A stretch of DNA of 64,000 bases, from assembly GCA_963842955.1 (NCBI GenBank), contig CAWJIJ010000011.1, positions 186,001-250,000 on the forward strand. The letters are read 5' to 3'. Of the stretch, positions 63,856 through 64,000 are shown one piece after another. Position 1 is the first letter of the stretch; each line of letters starts with the position of its first letter. Source of the DNA: JARFQW01 sp963842955. GTDB taxonomy: Bacteria > Pseudomonadota > Gammaproteobacteria > Steroidobacterales > XN24. Position numbers and translations under genes: made by a program. Below the pieces are notes generated by a model. It saw only the letters and a list, made by a program, of their open reading frames with translations. It did no database searches and was not told the DNA's origin.

Positions 63856-64000
63856 CCCGCGCGGTTGGTCTGGCTGGCGGCCGGGCCCAGGGCGATGCTG
63901 CCTGAACGGCGCGGGTCCGCCGCGACCTCGAAGCGCCCGTCTTCGTGATACAGGACGGCGCTGACTCCGCCAAAGAACATGTGCTTTTCCTCGAATCTGC
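63852..64000 (-). CDS. Gamma-glutamyltransferase, C-terminal end (partial)
   Basis: Only the last 49 codons are in the window. They read RFEEKHMFFGGVSAVLY, then a strand pair and AADPRRSGSI, the characteristic C-terminus of gamma-glutamyltranspeptidases (family: FFGGVHAV...GAADPRRGG). The stop at 63852-63854 overlaps that of the YbdK-type gene. The enzyme cleaves gamma-glutamyl bonds such as that of glutathione, in the periplasm, and fits the gamma-glutamyl theme of the neighbourhood. Confidence 0.8.
   Translation of the reverse strand, partial: RFEEKHMFFGGVSAVLYHEDGRFEVAADPRRSGSIALGPAASQTNRAG

Overview
The window looks like a stretch of a high-GC gammaproteobacterial chromosome. The evidence is an icd-aceK pair, NhaA, HtpX, a GldA/GldG-type ABC set, a RimK cluster, a CusCBA-type RND efflux operon and many lipoprotein signals. 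I cannot name a genus. Genes are densely packed, often with 4-bp start/stop overlaps (ATGA, GTGA, TTGA). No rRNA, tRNA or CRISPR array was recognised.

Layout. 1-7.9 kb is accessory: an unassignable 1.2 kb stretch, a tandem-duplicated GH16 glucanase gene whose second half is broken, a second secreted GH16 enzyme, a WcaJ/EpsB-type priming sugar transferase, and remnants of an IS91-type transposase and a tyrosine integrase. 7.9-35 kb is mostly housekeeping: an MFS-acyltransferase fusion, a frameshifted AAA/P-domain/WD40 protein facing a RIO-like kinase, small conserved proteins, a thioesterase, a TonB receptor, the four-gene GldA-like ABC complex, an AraC-MGMT protein, icd-aceK, a DUF1461 protein, an M17 aminopeptidase, a CbiM-like protein, an OmpA-like protein, GlgX, an MBL hydrolase and a DUF1232 protein.

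35-47 kb is the most interesting block. It is one minus-strand operon of nine genes: a Ser-rich lipoprotein, a second lipoprotein, a pseudokinase with a TPR-like region, an FHA-like/PEGA/FGE-sulfatase fusion, a small exported protein, a MotA/TolQ/ExbB-like channel subunit, an actin/Hsp70-like domain fused to FHA, and two VWA proteins. The N-terminal helix of each VWA protein resembles the Asp-bearing ion-coupling helix of ExbD/TolR/MotB. I infer an ion-motive-force-driven envelope machine with VWA output domains and phospho-type regulatory folds; I know of no description of it.

47-53.5 kb is a CusCBA-like heavy-metal efflux operon with a Cys-rich leader gene. 53.5-64 kb holds a broken small lipoprotein, an exported EEP-fold protein, HtpX, NhaA, a T-fold (PTPS-like) protein, a TerC gene with an internal deletion, RimB (frameshifted), RimK and an M14 deacylase, a cytochrome c, an N-formylglutamate amidohydrolase, a YbdK-type ligase and the end of a gamma-glutamyltransferase. 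The last group is a neighbourhood centred on glutamate and gamma-glutamyl amides.

At least ten reading-frame lesions are visible (single-base shifts or TGG-to-TGA changes). Many sit in otherwise well-conserved genes, so assembly or sequencing error must be weighed against real gene decay.
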